Positions 21,789-32,955 of a DNA stretch of 64,000 nucleotides are shown one piece after another (positions within the stretch are counted from its first letter, which is position 1; each line of letters starts with the position of its first letter). The position numbers and the translations under genes were made by a program. The notes under the pieces were generated by a model that did no database searches, had not been told where the DNA came from, and worked only from the letters and a program-made list of their open reading frames with translations. Source of the stretch: Blastocladiella emersonii ATCC 22665 (lineage: Eukaryota; Blastocladiomycota; Blastocladiomycetes; Blastocladiales; Blastocladiaceae); contig JANHCV010000007.1 of the NCBI GenBank assembly GCA_025594325.1, positions 1,488,001 to 1,552,000 of the forward strand. Direction: 5' to 3'.

Positions 21789-23639
21789 ATGAACGCCGCC
21801 CCGCGCGGACACTGTCCCGATCCGCAATGGCGACTGACCTCGACGCTGTCCAACCCGCGCCGCCGTAACTCGCTCTCGTCGCCCTCGCCGTCGCCCACGT
21901 CGCCGCATCGCCGCGGCCTCGACCACCGCCGCTCCGTCAACGCGCTCGCGACCTACGCGCCACCGTACCATGCAGCGACCGACCAGCGCCGTGGGTCGAA
22001 CGGCGCTGCTACCTCGGCCGCCGAGCAAGGTGCGTCCGACTCGCCCATCGCTGGACCTGATGATGGACTCTAACGATCCCGCAGAGCGCCTGAGCTGGCA
22101 GACCGCCATGCGCGCGGCCACCGTCACCTCCGCCACCACCTCGCAGCAGGCCTATACCCCGCCGCACGCGCGCCAGCCGCAGCAGCCCACCGCCGACGAA
22201 GGCACCAGCACGGTGCAGCCGCCCAAGCTCGGCCGCCGCCGCAGCCAGGCCGTCCTCGACCCGAACGCGCCGCCGCGCGAAAAGGAGGAGCGGCCCAAGT
22301 GGCGGTGCCGCGAGTGCGATTTTGACAACTTTTCGAATCGAAAGTCGTGCAAGTCGTGCAATACGGCGCGGCCCGCGGACGTCGTCTTTTTCACGTCGGC
22401 GAACGCGCCGCCGCTCTCGGCTGCTGCGGCTGCGGCTGCGGGTGCGGCTGCGGGTGATCCGAGCGACGCGCCGGCGGCCCCGGCCGCCGCCTCAGCCCCG
22501 GCCGCTGTGGAGCCCGCGAAGGATGCGGCCGTGCCTGCGCCCGCCGCGACTCCGGTGCCGGCGGCCACCCCGCGCCCTACTTCTCGCTCCCGCTCGCGCT
22601 CCAAGTCGCGGTCCAAGTCGCGCTCGCGTTCCCCGGTGAAACCGGCGGCGGCCGCGGTTCCCGCTCCTGTCGCGGTTGCTGCTCCCGCTCAGCAGAAGCC
22701 CTCTCCGGCTCCCGCGCGCGCCGCGTCGCCCGCGAAACCCAAGACCGTGCCCGCACTAGCACCCCGCCCTACCGCCGCCCCGCTGTCTATGACGGACCTC
22801 GAGCCCGAACCGCCCGCACCCGTCTCGGGGTGGGAGGACCCGGCCGAGTACCAGTGGCGCGCCGGGCCCATGCCGCTGCCCGCCGTCCCGCCGCGCACCT
22901 CGGCGATCCCGGCGTACATTGATCCGTGGACCGAGCCGTCCGCGTTTTACGGTACGCCCGCTTTCGAGACGTCGTCGGTTTGGAGATCGAGGCTGACTCC
23001 TGCGTGTGTGTAGCCACGATCCGCGCGCCGTCAGCCAAGTCCTCGCCCGCGCCCACGCCGCAGCGCCGCCGGTCGCCGTCGCCCACCAAGTCCAAGCCCG
23101 CCGCGGCCACTGCGGCGGGTCCGCTCGAGACTACCGCGCGCGACCTGAAGTCGGCCCTCCCCGCCTCTTCCCCTGTGCCCAAACCCACCCCCGCCCCCGC
23201 GCCCGCGACGCCGTCGGGCCCCACGCGCCGCCCGTCGACGTCGACCTTTGTCGCGAAACGCCTGATCGGCGCGGCCCTCGGCAAACGCCTGACGACGTCC
23301 GCCGACCGCGCCGAGCACGAGTCCAAGCTCGCGGCCGCGCGCGCCGCCAACGCCGTGCGGCACGACCCGCCGCTCCCCGCGCGGCCCATCGCGATCTCGG
23401 GGACGTCGGCGGCCGTCTCGGCGCTCCGCGTCGGGTCCGCGATCAGCCCGCCCGTCACGCCCACGTCGCCGAACGCGCCGGCCAACGGTGGGGGGCCGTT
23501 GAGTCCGCCGGGCCGCGCGCTCACGCCGCCCGGGCGTACGGCGACGGGCGGGCGGGGCGCGGGGACCGCGGCGGATAATTGGGAGCGGTACGGCGAGGTG
23601 GCGAGTGCCGACAAGCATCGGCGGAGTGGTGGGTGGTAG
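21789..23639 (+). CDS. RanBP2-type zinc-finger protein, largely disordered
   Basis: Three exons: 21789-22029, 22085-22951 and 23014-23639. Intron 1 (22030-22084) has GTGCGT, a CTAAC branch point and CGCAG; intron 2 (22952-23013) has GTACGC and TGTGTAG. Total 577 residues. The only folded part I can see is one RanBP2-type zinc finger in exon 2: KWRCRECDFDNFSNRKSC followed by KSC, i.e. W-x-C-x2-C-x3-N-x6-C-x2-C. Such fingers bind ubiquitin or single-stranded RNA. A RS-type tract (SRSRSRSKSRSKSRSRSP) just after it favours an RNA-related job. The rest is Ala/Pro-rich, with SPxK-like phosphorylation motifs. Start chosen for its CCACC context. Confidence 0.75.
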
Positions 23640-23693
23640 ATGTAGAGGTGACTTGTGGTGTATAACAACAGACGTGTCCTATTTTGCACATCA

Positions 23694-26077
23694 TCACGGC
23701 GTTGTCTCGGAAGCAGCGAACAGCCGCCGGCCCTGCGAGAAGAACTTGGCCGCGCGCTCGCCGAACAGCAGCGAGCCCGTCGCCGGTGCCGCCGCGGCCG
23801 CGGCCGACGGGTGCGCTGCCGCGGCGGCGGGGAGAGGGGACATTGGGCTCCGCGGCAGGTGCGAGTTGCGCCGGCCCGACGCCGAGAGGAACCCGCCGTT
23901 GCCGGACGACGACAGGTTTGCCGTCGCGACGGTCGGGCCATTACTGCCCGCCAGCGCAGCAGCGGGGACGGGCGGGACCACGATCGGCGCGAACCGCGGG
24001 ACCACGACGGATGGCGGGTCCGGGAACGCGACCGTCGCCGTTGTCGCTGCTGGCGCACTCGGGGCAGGCGACGCGGTCCGCAGCCCCGCTGCTGGCGTCC
24101 CCGCCCGCTGCTGCGGCTGCGCGTCGCCCGCGGCGGGCACGGCGAACAGTAGGCCCCAAGCCTGCATGCACGTATCGACGACGGATCCGGCCTTGGCCAG
24201 CGCGTCCGTGTCGTCCGGGTACAGTGTCGTGAGCGTTGGTTCCGCGAGCTGCGTCCCGCACACGCGGTCGATGAACACCAGGTCCGCAGCGACGGCGGGC
24301 GCGGGCAGGTGCCGCTGCGCGGCGTACTCGGCCGCGAGCCAGCCGGCCGTCGCAGTCAGGACGGCGCGGGTGCAGGACTACACGGTTCACATGTCAGCGG
24401 GCGTTCAGAACCGGGTCGGGTGAGCAGCGTACCTCGATGTGCATGAGCCCAGCGTCGTGCAGCGCCGAGAGCAGGAGGAACACGAACCGGACGAGCCCCG
24501 GCGCGGGCGGCACCGCAGACTCCGTCGCGAACGGCGCACGCAGCTCGCGCACCAGGCCGCGGTGCTTGATGCACCACCGCTTAGTCCACGCGCGCAGGTG
24601 CGTCATGCACTGCGCCGCGGCGCGGTCCGTGTCGGCGTCGCCCAGGATCTCGCCGATGACCGACAGGCGGTGGACCGTGTCCTCTACATACGCGATACTG
24701 GTCAGTCCGCAGTGTACGACGATGAAGGGAGCAGAGTCGCGTACGAATCGGCCCGCCGAGGTTGAGTCCGGCAAAGAACGCATCGACCTGCGCTGCATAG
24801 TACTTGGCCTCGCGCGGCATCCCGGCCTGCTCGCGGCGCAGCGCGGCAAACGCCTCGCGCAGCGGGACCAGGGACGCCGGGAGCCCCGCCGTCGGCGCGA
24901 GCTTGGCCGCGAGCGCCTCGGCCGCATTCTCGCGCCCTTCCACACCTGCCACGACGCCGGCACTCTGATCGCGCAGCGCCGTGAGCAGCGCGTCAACGGT
25001 ATCCTGGTGCAGCGCAAACTGGACATCTGCGAGCCACCCCCGCCACGCGTCCGCAGTTTTGGGGGACGCGTCCGTCGCGCGCAGGTGCCGTTCGAGCGCG
25101 TCGGCGGGGAACACGACGTTGTGCTGGCGCATCCACGCCGCGAGCGCCGTCTGCACGTCCGTGGTCCATTGCGCCAGCAGGGCAGGCGGGATCGCGAGCT
25201 GCGTCGCGACGCGGACCGCGCCGAGCGCGCGGGAGACGGCGGTTTCCGCGGTGTCGTCGCCCAGGTGCGTGTCGAGCACGCCCAGGACCTGTGCGCGCTG
25301 CTCGGCCAGGTACGACGGGGCCAGGTCCGACCCGACGTGCGCCTGGACCGCGGCGTACTCGGCGACGAGGGAGGGACTGGGGGCCGCGGCGGCGCGAGCC
25401 ATGTGCGCCGTGAACTCGTGCCCGAGCAGGGTGCGGGTCGAGGACAGCGTCATCTAGCAGCGAGGAGATGTGAGCGGTGGACTTGAGGGACGACGCGGGC
25501 AGAGCGTACCGCGTGGAGCGGGTTCTTGGACGGAGACTGCGCCGCGGCCTCGAGCTGCCGGATCGCGGCGCCGTACTGGTTCGTGCACAGCGACGACCAC
25601 GCCTACACGTTTGGGAGTGTCAGCTCGCGTTCGCAGTCGATGGCCGACCCGGGCGTACCTCGTCCAGCACCGCCAGCGCGCTGCGCACAACCGGTCCGTT
25701 CGCAGCCCGCGCCGTCTCAGCAGCCGCAGTCGCGCCCTGCGGCGCCCAGTTGCGCAGCCCGTCGACGGCCGCGCTGAGCTCGTGCGCGGCGTCCTTGATG
25801 GACGCGACGCGCTGGCACGACGCGAGCAGCGTCGGGTACCCGTCCCTACACCCGCCCGGCGTCAGCCGCTGCTACAACGGCGTGGATCGAGTGAGGGAGC
25901 GTACGCTAGCATCGTCCCGAGCATTGCCTCCTTCTTGGCCGCATCGTTGCTACACCACGCCCAAGAGCGTCAGGGCCGCGTCGACCCGCGGCGCGACAGC
26001 GCATACCGCAGCTTGGCGGCAATGTTGGCGAGGTCCGCTAGCGAGTGCGTTGCGAACAGCTGCTTCGTGTTATTCAT
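23694..26077 (-). CDS. COG1: Conserved oligomeric Golgi complex subunit 1
   Basis: Subunit of the COG tether that catches retrograde vesicles at the Golgi. I assemble seven exons: 26007-26077, 25905-25949, 25659-25845, 25510-25602, 24753-25453, 24433-24697 and 23694-24377, total 681 residues. All introns are 55-59 nt; five have GTACGC/GTATGC-type donors. Intron 24698-24752 only keeps frame with a GC donor, which is unusual. The diagnostic part is N-terminal: LFATHSLADLANIAAKLR, KKEAMLGTMLADGYPTLLAS, CQRVASIKDAAHELSAAVDG, the VPS51/COG1-type helical region. The middle is helical (LREAFAALRREQAGMPREA), the C-terminus Ala/Pro-rich. Start codon is the first ATG of that motif. Homology call is from motif memory, moderately strong. 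Confidence 0.75.
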
Positions 26078-26291
26078 GGCGGCGTGAGGTGGCGTGGAGG
26101 GGAGAAGAGGGGCGACGCCGCGCTCGACGTGGCGTCGGTGGTCGCGGCGACGGCGGCGTCGGCGGCGGCCCCGACGACACACCGTGTGCCGCCGTGTGGA
26201 TTGCCGCGCCAGACTCGATGCAATGTAACCGCCGTGACTGCGACTCTGACGACCGCCTCCCGCCCGCCGTGGCGACGACGACGCAGCAAAG

Positions 26292-27393
26292 ATGCTGAAG
26301 TGGAGCCAACGCCTGCGACCAGCAGCGACATCGCGGCCCATGTCGACGGCAGCGCACGTCGCGGCGCTCGTCAGCGGGACCGCCGTGCTCAACGACTACT
26401 ACACGGCGACGGGGACCGACCCGATTGTCCTGCAGCGCAAGGGTACCGACACGGCACCCTCGTTTCCCGTCGCGGTGCACGTCGTCGAGTCAGCCGCACA
26501 CCTCGACGCCCTCGCCGACTTTGTCTCCAGCGCATCGCACGTCGCGCTGGACGTCGAGCACCACGCCGCAGTCCCCGTCGTCCCGCGCGTCTTCACCCTC
26601 GGCGCGCTCGCCGCGCCCACCAACCAGTACACCAAGAAGTACGTGGACGCGGTCGCGCGCAAGGCGTGGCTGCGGCACATCAAGCTGCGCAACGCGGCCA
26701 ACGGCGCGCTCCTCCCTCCCGCCCCGCCCGCCAAGTCGCCGCCCAGCATCCAGCTCGCGGCGCCCGACCCGCAGAACGGCGTCACGCGCGTCTGCTACAT
26801 CCTCCTGTACGACCTCGCGCGGAATGCGGGCAAGCGGCGCCAGCTGCAGGCCGTGTTCGCGCGGCGGCCCGGGCCGTACTTCGTCGTGCACGGCGCTGGG
26901 TCCGATATGGCGCTGCTCCGCAACCATGTTGGGGTCTCGGTCGAGCGGTCGCGCGTGCTTGATCTCCAGTCGCTGTTCCGCGTGTGGCGCGAGGTCTCGG
27001 AGCAGGTCCTTGACCGCGACGGCGGCGCGATCGACCCGCGGCTTCTCGCGTGCCGCGGCCGCTGCAACGGCGGCAACTGTGCGTGCCCGCACCGCCCGTC
27101 GCTCAACGTGCTGCTCGACGCGTGCGGGCTCCCGCGGAACCCGTTCAAGAACGTGTCGACGGCCGTGGTACGGCGCTTCGTCGATCCGACTCGAGGGCGG
27201 TGCTAACATCTCGATCGCCCGTCTGTAGAAGCGGCAGCACACGCTCGCGTACGGCGCCTTCGACGTGGACCAGCTCATCCCGGCGTTCAACTTCATGCGC
27301 GAGGCCATCGCCGCGCTGCACGCCGTCAGCCCCGGCGGCCGCGTCATCGTCCCGCCGCGGTACCTCCGGCCCGTGTCGTCGTGCTTTGTGTGA
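26292..27393 (+). CDS. RNase D-like (DEDDy) 3'-5' exonuclease
   Basis: Exon 1 is 26292-27179, exon 2 is 27229-27393; intron 27180-27228 has GTCGAT donor, CTAAC branch and CTGTAG acceptor. The product is 350 residues. Exonuclease motifs: ExoI VALDVEHH (Asp87, Glu89), ExoII around FVVHGAGSDMALLRNHVGV, and ExoIII LAYGAFDVDQL, i.e. Tyr-x3-Asp, which lies in exon 2 and confirms the splice. These supply the metal-binding acidic residues, so activity is expected. The family trims RNA or, in EXD2-like members, acts at mitochondria or DNA ends. The N-terminus (MLKWSQRLRPAATSRPMSTA) is basic and could be a mitochondrial signal. The Cys/His cluster CRGRCNGGNCACPH (about residue 250) could bind zinc. Divergent from COG1, 215 bases apart. 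Confidence 0.85.
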
Positions 27394-27609
27394 TTCCATG
27401 TCGCTATACAAGTTTTGTCTTAGACGTCTCGCCTGTCGCCATCGTCTCGGACCGCGACCGCGGTGACGCGGTGGTCTCGAAGCCGAGTCGCGGATTCGAC
27501 GCCGTCGCCTCCCCCAACGAGACCCCGCCGCCCATGCAACCCTACTACGCACTCCCGACTTGCTGCACTTTATCCGCCGGGCCATAATAGTTTTTAAACG
27601 AGAGAGAGA

Positions 27610-30600
27610 ATGGGTCTCCGCCAGTCGAGCATCCCCGACGACGGGTCGGCGTCGCGCGTCGCCCTCGCGCGGCTGGTGCGTGCCCTCGAGGACGAGCTCA
27701 CGCCGCGCCACGTCGCCCACCTAAGGCACACGTTCGAGGACCTGTGCGACGCCGTCCTCGAGTCGCCCGCCACCGCCGCGTCCGCGAGCATCCCGCGCGC
27801 ACCGCTCATGGTACGCGCGCGGCGCGGTGTCTGATCCTGAACGCGGCAGCGTGCTGACTGGACTGGACCATCGTAGCGCTCCATCGCCGCCCACCTCAGC
27901 GACCCGCACGCCACGCACCTGTACGGCCTGATCGCGTCGTACCACTGCGTCTCGGCCGCGCCGCACCACCGCAGCTCGCTGCCCGCCGTCGTCAACGGGA
28001 GCAGCACTAGCAGCCCGATGCGCCTCGCATCGCTCCCGCTGCGCGCCACCGTCACCAACCCGCGCCGCGCCCTGCAGCGGCACGTCCGGTCCGCGTCTGG
28101 GCCCGCGCACGCGCACGCGCGCTCGGCCGACGGCGGTGCGAAAGCGGGCGCGCACCAGGGCAAACAGCAGCAGCACCGGTCGGGCGCGTCGTCGGCGCCG
28201 CCAATAGGCGCTGCGGCGAACCGCCATGGCGCGCGAGGCGAGTCGGATACGCCTACTGTAACGTACCTCACGCTCCTCGCGTGCGTCACGCACGTCGTCG
28301 CGGGCGCCCATGTGCCGGGGCTTCCGCTCCATGTCGCGTCGGGACACCGCGCGTCCTACTCGCCGGCGCCGTCTGAATCGCCCTCCCCACCACCACCGGC
28401 CTCGTCGTCGCCGTGGAAGTCCAACTCGCCGTCGTCCAGGGGAAGCGCGCGTACACGAGCCGCGTCCAGCTCGCACTCGCCGTCGCCATCCCCTCCCCGC
28501 GCTTCGCCCGCACCGCCACCACCACCATCCTCGGGCGACTTAGCCGTGCCCATCGACCTGCACGCGCTCTCGGACCAGCAGCAGCAGACCCTACGCGCGC
28601 GGTTCGCGCAAACGACGCAGCTCGTCCTGGCGACGCGCCCGTCGCCCGTGCCCGGGACCTCCCCGCGGTTCCTCCTCCCCGGCGGCACCCACCCGCCGCT
28701 GTCCGCGATCCCGTGCACCGTCGACGACCTCGCACACGTCCTGCACCTCGTCGCCGCGCTGTGGACCGGCGCGCAGTCGCTCCACCACGCCGCGGCGTAC
28801 CGGTCGCAGGCGCAGCAGCAGCCGCACGGCGGCGGCGGGGCACGGACGACGGCGAGTCGAACGTTGCGATCCGTCCGCCCGTCGTCCGTGTTCAGCAGCA
28901 GCACCGACGGCGGTGCGTCACACGGCGGCGTCTTGGGGGATCAGGCGAGCAGTACCATGATGCAGGACATGGATATGCGCACGCTGCGCGGCGCGCACGA
29001 GCGCGATGGCCGCGCGTCGCTCGTCCCGCTCCGGTCCGCCGCGTCCATCGACGATGGGCGGTCGCTGTCCCTGTCGATCGCTACCGTGGGTGCGGCGTCC
29101 GGCCGGACCGCGGACGACGCCGCGCTTAATGCCGCCGAGACGGCGACGATCGCGTCGTCGACGCTTTCAGCCGGCGGCGGCGGCGGTGGACCTCGCGGTG
29201 GGGCAGCGACGGCGCCCGCGAGCCCGAACCTCCCACACGCCGCGGGCCCGCTCCACCCCGCGCACCCTCACCACGCACACCACCCGCCGCTGCCCCCGCA
29301 TCACCACCACCCGCACCACCACGACGCCGGGTCCACGGCACCGTCCGACGCCCTGTCGCGCCGCAGCCGCCGCGCCGGGTCCATGACCTCGACCACTGCC
29401 GTGTACCACCTGCGCATCGACCCCGAGACCGACGCCGCGTCGCACATGTCCCGCGGCGGCGGCGCGCTGGGCGACCGCGAGCGGGACCGGGACCGGGACC
29501 GCGACCGGTGGTCAATCCGCACCACGCCCGCGTCCGTCGCGAGTCCCGGCTACGTCGCTGCGTCGCGGCACCGCGGGAATGGAACGCATGCTGCGTTGGG
29601 CGAGCCAGCCGCCTCACCGTCATCGGCAGCGATCCAGGCCCTCGCCGAGCGCATGTGGTCGCTCGCCGCCGGCAGCACCGCGTCGGGCGCGACCATCGGG
29701 CATGCTACGCCGCCCGGCGCCCCGCCGCTCGCGACCGACTGGGACGCGGTCGCGCGGGTTCTTGCCGCGCAGCTGCCCGCCATGTGGCGCGTCTCGCTCG
29801 GCGCGTTCCTGCACGCCGCGTTTCTCGGCCCCGCCACCTCTCCGCCAGCAAGCGGGATTTCGACCAACGCGTCCGCGTGGCCCGCGCCCGTCGATGAGGA
29901 AGACCCCGTCTCGTTGTCGTCCCCGTGGCTCCCCGCGTCACCGACCGCGTCGACGCTGCAGTTCAGCGGGGGTCATTCGCGAGCCCAGCCTGCACCGTCG
30001 TCTACCGCGCCAGCCGCTGCGGGGCCCGGGTACGCCCTCGTCAACGATCCCGACACCGCGTGGATCCTGCACATGGCGCTCGGCGTCGCGCCACCTGCCA
30101 CCGCGCGCTCGTCGGCGACAACGAGCAGTGTGTTCCGTGCGACCGCGCACGGGTGGTCCGAGTCCGCGCTCGTTGACCGGCTCACTGCCGCCGCGGCAGG
30201 GACGATGGGGGAGGCAGCCGTCGCGCTCGTCTCGCTCGCGATGCCTGTCCTCGGCGCGACGATCCCGGAGACCCTCGTTCTCGCCGTCCCGCTCGCGCAG
30301 AGCGGTGGAACTTGGGCTGCGGCGGGACGCGCCGTGGCCGTTGCGCCCGCGGCTGACGTGCAGCACGTCCGCTCTACTGGAAGCGCGGCGGGCAGCGGTT
30401 TAGTCTCTGTCCCAGGCGTCCTCGCGGTCCCGCCGACGCTGCACCAGGCCGTCGTCACGCTCGCGAGCGGGACGTCCGCGGCGGCGGCCGCGGGGCTCGC
30501 GCTGCCGATCGACGCGGTCGCGGTGGCGGCGGGTGCCGGGACGGTCACGTTGCCGGTGCTTGAGGTCGAGGTGCTCCTGGTTGCGAACGGCGGCGGTGGG

Positions 30601-30624
30601 GTGGGAGCTGGGGCGGGGAATTGA
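27610..30624 (+). CDS. Large low-complexity protein, possible N-myristoylation
   Basis: Exon 1 is 27610-27810, exon 2 is 27877-30624; intron 27811-27876 has GTACGC and ATCGTAG. The spliced protein is 982 residues. It starts MGLRQSSIPDD, where Gly2 and Ser6 suit N-myristoylation. Folded segments are scattered: RLVRALEDELTPRHVAHLRHTF in exon 1, HLYGLIASYHCVSAAPHH, VTYLTLLACVTHVVAG, TVDDLAHVLHLVAALWTGAQ, and a C-terminal part TAWILHMALGVAP ... SESALVDRLTAAAAGTMGEA. Between them are Pro/Ser/His-rich linkers including a His-rich tract near residue 530. No family is recognised. The layout recalls TLDc/MEAK7-type proteins but I cannot find the TLDc core, so I leave function open. Confidence 0.65.
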
Positions 30625-30862
30625 ATACATGGACTTTGCGTGTGTGATTATCGAGTTGATGTGAGGCGGTTTTTCAGCGACAAGTGAGGATGAGCTCAGG
30701 GATCATCGGCGCCAGCAACGAGAGACTCGATTGAGGATGAGCAATGTGGATCTATTCCACGCGACGCGCAGTCCGCGACCACGGCCACAACCAGCATCCC
30801 CGACAGCGCCCAAGCCGGCGCACGACCGCCCCGAACACCGCGCTGCGACGAGATCGTACGGA
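30625..30862. other. Intergenic, nothing recognised
   Basis: Short 3' flank of the preceding gene before the decayed repeat-rich region. Confidence 0.4.
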
Positions 30863-30919
30863 GGGCCGCACTCGCGCGGGCGACGCGGTCTTTTCACGGC
30901 GCCCGCGCGAGTGCGGCCC
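30863..30919. repeat. GC-rich hairpin repeat, copy 1
   Basis: A 19-bp perfect inverted repeat: left arm 30863-30881 (GGGCCGCACTCGCGCGGGC), right arm 30901-30919, 19-base loop. A second diverged copy lies at 32491-32545, and similarity extends over the flanks (shared AACACCGCGCT upstream, GCGGCGCGGG and CGGTCGGCGA downstream), so the hairpin is part of a larger duplicated segment. Confidence 0.75.
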
Positions 30920-30941
30920 ATCAGTGCGGCGCGGGGCGGTC

Positions 30942-32100
30942 GGCGACGATCGAAATGGTGGTCGCGGCGGGCTGTGACCAAGTGCATGGCCGGCTTGGTA
31001 TTGAGCAGCGCGAAATCGTCGTGGTGCACGTCCGTGCACGAGAAAGTGAGCGACTGCAAATGGGTCTGATGAATGAAAGCCGGGTCGCAGTCCTGGGCCG
31101 TGAAGTTGCTGCAGCTCGAGTAGATGCAGCCGAGGCCAAGGACGAGTCGAGGATGTGCGCAGAGCAGCGGCCAGCGGTCTCGTGGGCGGAAATGTGCCTA
31201 ACGCGCCCAGGAATCGCACCGCGCGGATTTCCGACGAGCAACGGCGAACCAGATTTGGAGCCACGTAGAAGCTAAGTGGAACACGGCGGCGGCAGTGAGT
31301 TCGGGCGTCTCCGTAAATACCGACTTCTCAGACACGCAGGTGCCAGAGCGGCGCACGTACGAGATGTCCTTACGAAACGGGCAACCGAGTTGACCACCGC
31401 AGAGCGCACTGGGAGACGGCTCGACGAGCAGAAAAATGCCATTCAGCATGAACTCGGTCGTGAAAACCATCGCACTAGGCGCGGAGACTCGCGTGTGTCA
31501 GACTGCAACTGCCCCCACTCCGACGTGGTACACGCGCGCAACTCGTACCTGGTCAACGGTCACCACCGTGCGCAAACGCATCGGGCTCATAATTGGACGC
31601 TTTTTCGAGGTGGTAAACCATGTGACCGTAAGAGCCGGTAGCGCCGATCCTCGCAGCATCGCGCCAGTCGGAGAACGATGCGATTTCGTCGGAGCGGAGC
31701 AGCGCGCTCGGCCAAAGTCAACAATCTCGACGCAGCTGCTCAATGCATAAAGTGATACATGGAAAGGTGTGCAAAATTTCATTGAAGAGCTGCGAGGGGG
31801 AAAGCTGGTGCCGCGGCGACTTGGCGCGCCCCGACGGGAACGCATGTTTCACAGTTGCTCCATCACGTGCGGTTGAACAACGCGTCCCCTCCCGAGCAAA
31901 ACGTGAAGCGTACGTGTGTTCGCTCAGATGTCGCGCGTAACTCATGCGAAACATGTACCAGGAACGCATTTGCATGGAGCTCTTCCCCCGTCGCTGGGCC
32001 ACAGACATCGGCGAGGCCCAACCGCGTAAGGCGCGGCAGAATGTTACAGGCAATTCGCCCTCAAGCGCAACAGTCCCCAAGACACTGGTTCTGAGCAACG
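30942..32100 (-). pseudogene. Relics of the F-box-like/LRR family
   Basis: On the minus strand scattered frames carry LRR-like pieces, such as LQSLTFSCTDVHHDDFALL near 31000-31060, but each is short and shifted. The stretch 31737-31860 is similar to 32744-32870 (shared AATGCAT, TGTGCAA, GAAGA(A/G)CTGCGAGGGG, GCCGCGGCGACTT), which lies just downstream of the intact LRR gene. I read this as a decayed neighbour copy produced by tandem duplication. Boundaries are approximate. Confidence 0.35.
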
Positions 32101-32490
32101 GCAGTATCTAGACCACGGCGGAACGCGCTGCGGTCGCTGCGCCCACCGCAGGCGAGCAGCACGTCCGCGTCGCGGCCTCGGGATGAAACGTGGCGGACGG
32201 TATATTCTCGGTGTAAGGCGTGCTCTCGGTGACTTATTTAATGTATGTAGACGGCGTTAAGTTATGTAAGTCCTCCTCCGCTCAGGCATGATCTCAAGGT
32301 CTTCACATGCGAGGAGCTCAAAGATTGATGCGACCGCGAGTCGAGCAAAGCCGCGCGAGTTTATTGACGACAGTCCAATTCTCGTCCAAGAGCCGCGACT
32401 TTCAGCAATATCTGAGGCCAAGATCTCCAAAACAACGTTAAGGCCGCCGTACTGCCGCCCAACACCGCGCTACGACAAGGCTGAACAAAA

Positions 32491-32545
32491 GGCCACACTC
32501 GCGCGGGCGACGCGGTCTCTTCACGGCGCCCGCGCGAGAGCGGCC
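32491..32545. repeat. GC-rich hairpin repeat, copy 2
   Basis: Diverged copy of the hairpin at 30863-30919. The arms read GGCCACACTCGCGCGGGC and GCCCGCGCGAGAGCGGCC with a small internal mismatch. Confidence 0.6.
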
Positions 32546-32955
32546 CGACAGCGCGGCGCGGGACGGTCGGCGAAGCTTGAAACGGTAGTGGGCTTGCCCT
32601 CACTGGCAGTGAAGTTGACACCCGACATGAAATTCGAAAGCGTCGGCGGCAGAGATGCAAGCAACGTCGCTCCAGTTGGTGAGCGACACGGTTCCATCGG
32701 CAAGTCCAGCGAGCCCGGGCCCTGTCACATTCTTCGAAGCAGCTGTTCAATGCATGGAGTGATTCATAGCAATATGTGCAAGAGTTCGGTGAAGAACTGC
32801 GAGGGGAGCCGGGCGCCGCGGCGACTTTGCAGGGAACCGGGCGGCAGGCCAGGCGGCAGGCGGCGTTTCACATGTCACAGCCCCTCACTTGTTGTGATCG
32901 ACGCGTCTCCTCTCCGCTCGTCCGCCCATCAGAGACACGTGTCCCAAACATGCTT

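Noticed and set aside
28310-29623. Several open frames overlapping the large low-complexity gene
   Set aside because: Alternative frames through His/Pro/Arg-rich repeats; only the frame joined to exon 1 by a good intron is retained.
30763-32100. CRISPR-like or tandem array
   Set aside because: Repeats here are two diverged copies plus hairpins, without regular spacers; CRISPR is also not expected in a eukaryotic chromosome.
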